64,000 nt of DNA from assembly GCA_027627225.1 (NCBI GenBank), contig CM051025.1:56298181-56362180 (forward strand). The letters are read 5' to 3'. The position numbers and the translations under genes were made by a program. Of this stretch, positions 62,364 to 64,000 are shown piece by piece. The stretch is from Congeria kusceri. Taxonomy: Eukaryota > Mollusca > Bivalvia > Myida > Dreissenidae. The notes beneath the pieces were generated by a model. That model searched no databases and was not told the DNA's origin. It saw nothing but the letters and a program-made list of their open reading frames with translations. The stretch's first letter is position 1; the number at the start of each line of letters is the position of its first letter.

Positions 62364-63644
62364 TTACACTTCCGTTGACAATGTTTGAATATCAGTTTTG
62401 TTTGTTTGAGAGCCGATATTCTTGTTCTGGTTTTCTATCTGAAACACCGTAATCGGATGCAGATGATTCGGACTGTTACTACCGTTGTGTCCGTCTTCGT
62501 TATTTGTTCTGTTCCCAGCGTGACCATTGCGCAATTTCGGCGAATGACTAAAGGTTAGCATAGTACTTTGTGAGTGATTGTTAAATCGAGATCTCGTGTA
62601 GTTGTTTTGCGCGAGATTTTTGTCGTTCAGTCGAGTACCTTTCCTCCAAGTAAACAACCGAATAACTTCTCTTCTGAATTTAGTCCCACTGAGACAGTAT
62701 AGTAAGAAGTTAAGAGAGTTGTTGGTGTACATAAACATGTTAACAACTGCCCACCAGAAATCTAATTCCGCCATTTTAGCGACAGTTGCGTCCACGACCC
62801 AGTCCGCGTAACCGATGTCATAAATGCTGACTGGCGAGGTGCTCACGAGAAAAACTATATTTAGCGTAAAAAGCATGGCAGTCATTGAGGACTGTTTCCC
62901 ATGACGACTGCCCTGTTGCTGTCCACGTGATCTAGGTGACAGCGTTGGCGCAACCATTGACTTGGTTTTCTTCTTGCTTTGTAACACTTTATACAATATT
63001 AATGCGTTTCCTATTACTATAACTGCAAAGGGAACAGTACAGAATACACATAAATCAATCCACGGCCAGACTTTGTTGAAGAAATTAGAGTAACTTTCAT
63101 TGATTGCCCTGCACTTCTTCACGTATGGATTATTGTTTTCATCGTATGCTATTTTAAATACCATACCATATAACATATGCGAATTTAAAGCTAATATAAA
63201 CACACCTATTGCTAACAGAAATGCCATCGCACTCTTTTTAGTGCATACTGTCCTGGCGCGATGTGGCAGCCAAGCGGAAACCACTCGTTCAAGTGTCACC
63301 ACTATAAGGATCCAGGCGGAAAAATCAAGAGAACTATACACTAACCACATGTGTATTTTGCATCCAGCCTCACTTACATGTCGAACGTCAGTTTCAAACA
63401 AGTATATCAACCACTGTCTCAGAAGCCCAGAATACAGCACTAGCAAATCGGAGCACGCCAGAACCGTTAAGAAGAGCGCCGTAGTGGACACCCGGATGGA
63501 GCGACGCGTTAGAACAATGATGGAGAGAATGTTCCCGATTGTTCCGAGCAAGATGAGTATAGGTGGAACTACCTTCCAGATGAGGATACCCGCCTTGTAC
63601 AGACCTAACTCCGTATAGCCGCTCTCCGTTTCATTAGACATCAT
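62364..63644 (-). CDS. class A (rhodopsin-like) GPCR, intronless, peptide-receptor type
   Basis: A 426-aa seven-helix receptor in one exon. TM1 is about 22-46 with GNILS (N38). TM2 is about 54-76 with LACSD (D66). C95 starts the extracellular end of TM3, and C178 in loop 2 is its likely disulfide partner. TM3 ends in LER (118-120) where most relatives have DRY. TM4 is about 137-160, TM5 about 194-220 with P205, TM6 about 254-276, and TM7 about 293-318 with NSLNFLLYC in place of NPxxY. There is one N-glycosylation site at the N terminus (N4). A Ser/Asn-rich tail of about 100 residues follows. Basic loop-3 residues (SKKKTKS) are typical of G-protein contact. The pattern VPPILILLGTIGNILSIIVL with RxSTTALFL is that of invertebrate neuropeptide receptors (FMRFamide-receptor-like group). 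The ligand is unknown. The start (MMSNETESG) is the first ATG, with stops upstream. Transcription start not located. Confidence 0.92.
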   Translation of the reverse strand: MMSNETESGYTELGLYKAGILIWKVVPPILILLGTIGNILSIIVLTRRSIRVSTTALFLTVLACSDLLVLYSGLLRQWLIYLFETDVRHVSEAGCKIHMWLVYSSLDFSAWILIVVTLERVVSAWLPHRARTVCTKKSAMAFLLAIGVFILALNSHMLYGMVFKIAYDENNNPYVKKCRAINESYSNFFNKVWPWIDLCVFCTVPFAVIVIGNALILYKVLQSKKKTKSMVAPTLSPRSRGQQQGSRHGKQSSMTAMLFTLNIVFLVSTSPVSIYDIGYADWVVDATVAKMAELDFWWAVVNMFMYTNNSLNFLLYCLSGTKFRREVIRLFTWRKGTRLNDKNLAQNNYTRSRFNNHSQSTMLTFSHSPKLRNGHAGNRTNNEDGHNGSNSPNHLHPITVFQIENQNKNIGSQTNKTDIQTLSTEV

Positions 63645-64000
63645 TTATATCGAAGATATCTAATACATTAGCACAATTACACACAGTCTTTTAGGAGTTT
63701 GTCAAATCAATTTTTACGCGTATTTGCACTACAATATTACGTTTGATTTACTTGATTTATTTTACAGATGTATAGTAGCAAGCTTTATCGACTGCTCAGC
63801 CACGATTCTGATATACATTATTTGCAATTCAACTGATGTTGCAACAGAACAGTTGTGTCACTTTGTTGTCGGAGACAATGCACAGTCATTAATGCGTTTT
63901 TGTAAAGCAATACCTCTGGGAATGTCTCATTTCCCAACAGCATGTCATCAGAGGAAATTATCTGCAATGGATAGCACAAATTACATGCAATAAGATATCG
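63645..64000. other. upstream of the GPCR gene, no gene seen
   Basis: Likely the 5' UTR and proximal promoter of the GPCR, or an intron leading to a non-coding 5' exon. The open frame at 63724-63993 on the plus strand has no recognisable domain. Confidence 0.45.

Noticed and set aside
63100..63618. 172-aa plus-strand frame
   Set aside because: Antisense shadow of the GPCR coding exon.

Overview
The window is nuclear DNA of an animal, most likely a bivalve mollusc. The genes have introns, long AT-rich non-coding stretches and microsatellites. The proteins are metazoan: a RING/B-box TRIM protein, ribosomal protein eS1/RPS3A, APC/C subunit APC15 and a class A GPCR. Several repeats look like families I associate with bivalve genomes: Helitron-like 'pearl' elements with ~165-bp core repeats, tRNA-headed SINEs and long palindromic MITEs. 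The species is not determined.

Four protein-coding genes are well supported. (1) A TRIM-type E3 ubiquitin ligase lies on the minus strand at 1.66-4.63 kb (three exons; the 5' end is uncertain). (2) RPS3A lies on the minus strand at 9.80-18.87 kb. All six coding exons were placed with consistent splice sites and phases (262 aa). Introns 3 and 5 carry nested or palindromic mobile DNA. (3) ANAPC15 lies on the plus strand at 23.13-31.19 kb in four coding exons (112 aa). It is easy to miss because its exons are 36-123 nt. (4) An intronless peptide-type GPCR lies on the minus strand at 62.36-63.64 kb (426 aa). The genes do not form a pathway. RPS3A and ANAPC15 are housekeeping genes (translation and the cell cycle).

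The rest is accessory sequence. 19.8-22 kb holds simple repeats and two tRNA-derived SINEs. 26-36 kb holds several elements with terminal inverted repeats (TIRs), among them a 2.3-kb element with an 8-bp target duplication that carries a decayed gypsy integrase fragment. 37.8-40.8 kb holds nine identical 34-bp repeats and a 1.7-kb TIR element enclosing a ~139-bp satellite and a tRNA-like piece.

From about 41 to 50 kb there are diverged direct copies of a ~3-4 kb unit. Part of that unit recurs, as an imperfect inverted pair, at 56.1-56.5 and 58.8-59.1 kb. A short sequence with a weak coding pattern (…RG-P/S-TGN…) occurs five times in this family. One copy keeps an open 72-codon frame. This family is the least explained feature of the window. 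A decayed mariner transposase lies at 50.7-51.8 kb and a palindromic MITE at 61.1 kb. All calls come from reading the sequence. No alignment or database search was run.
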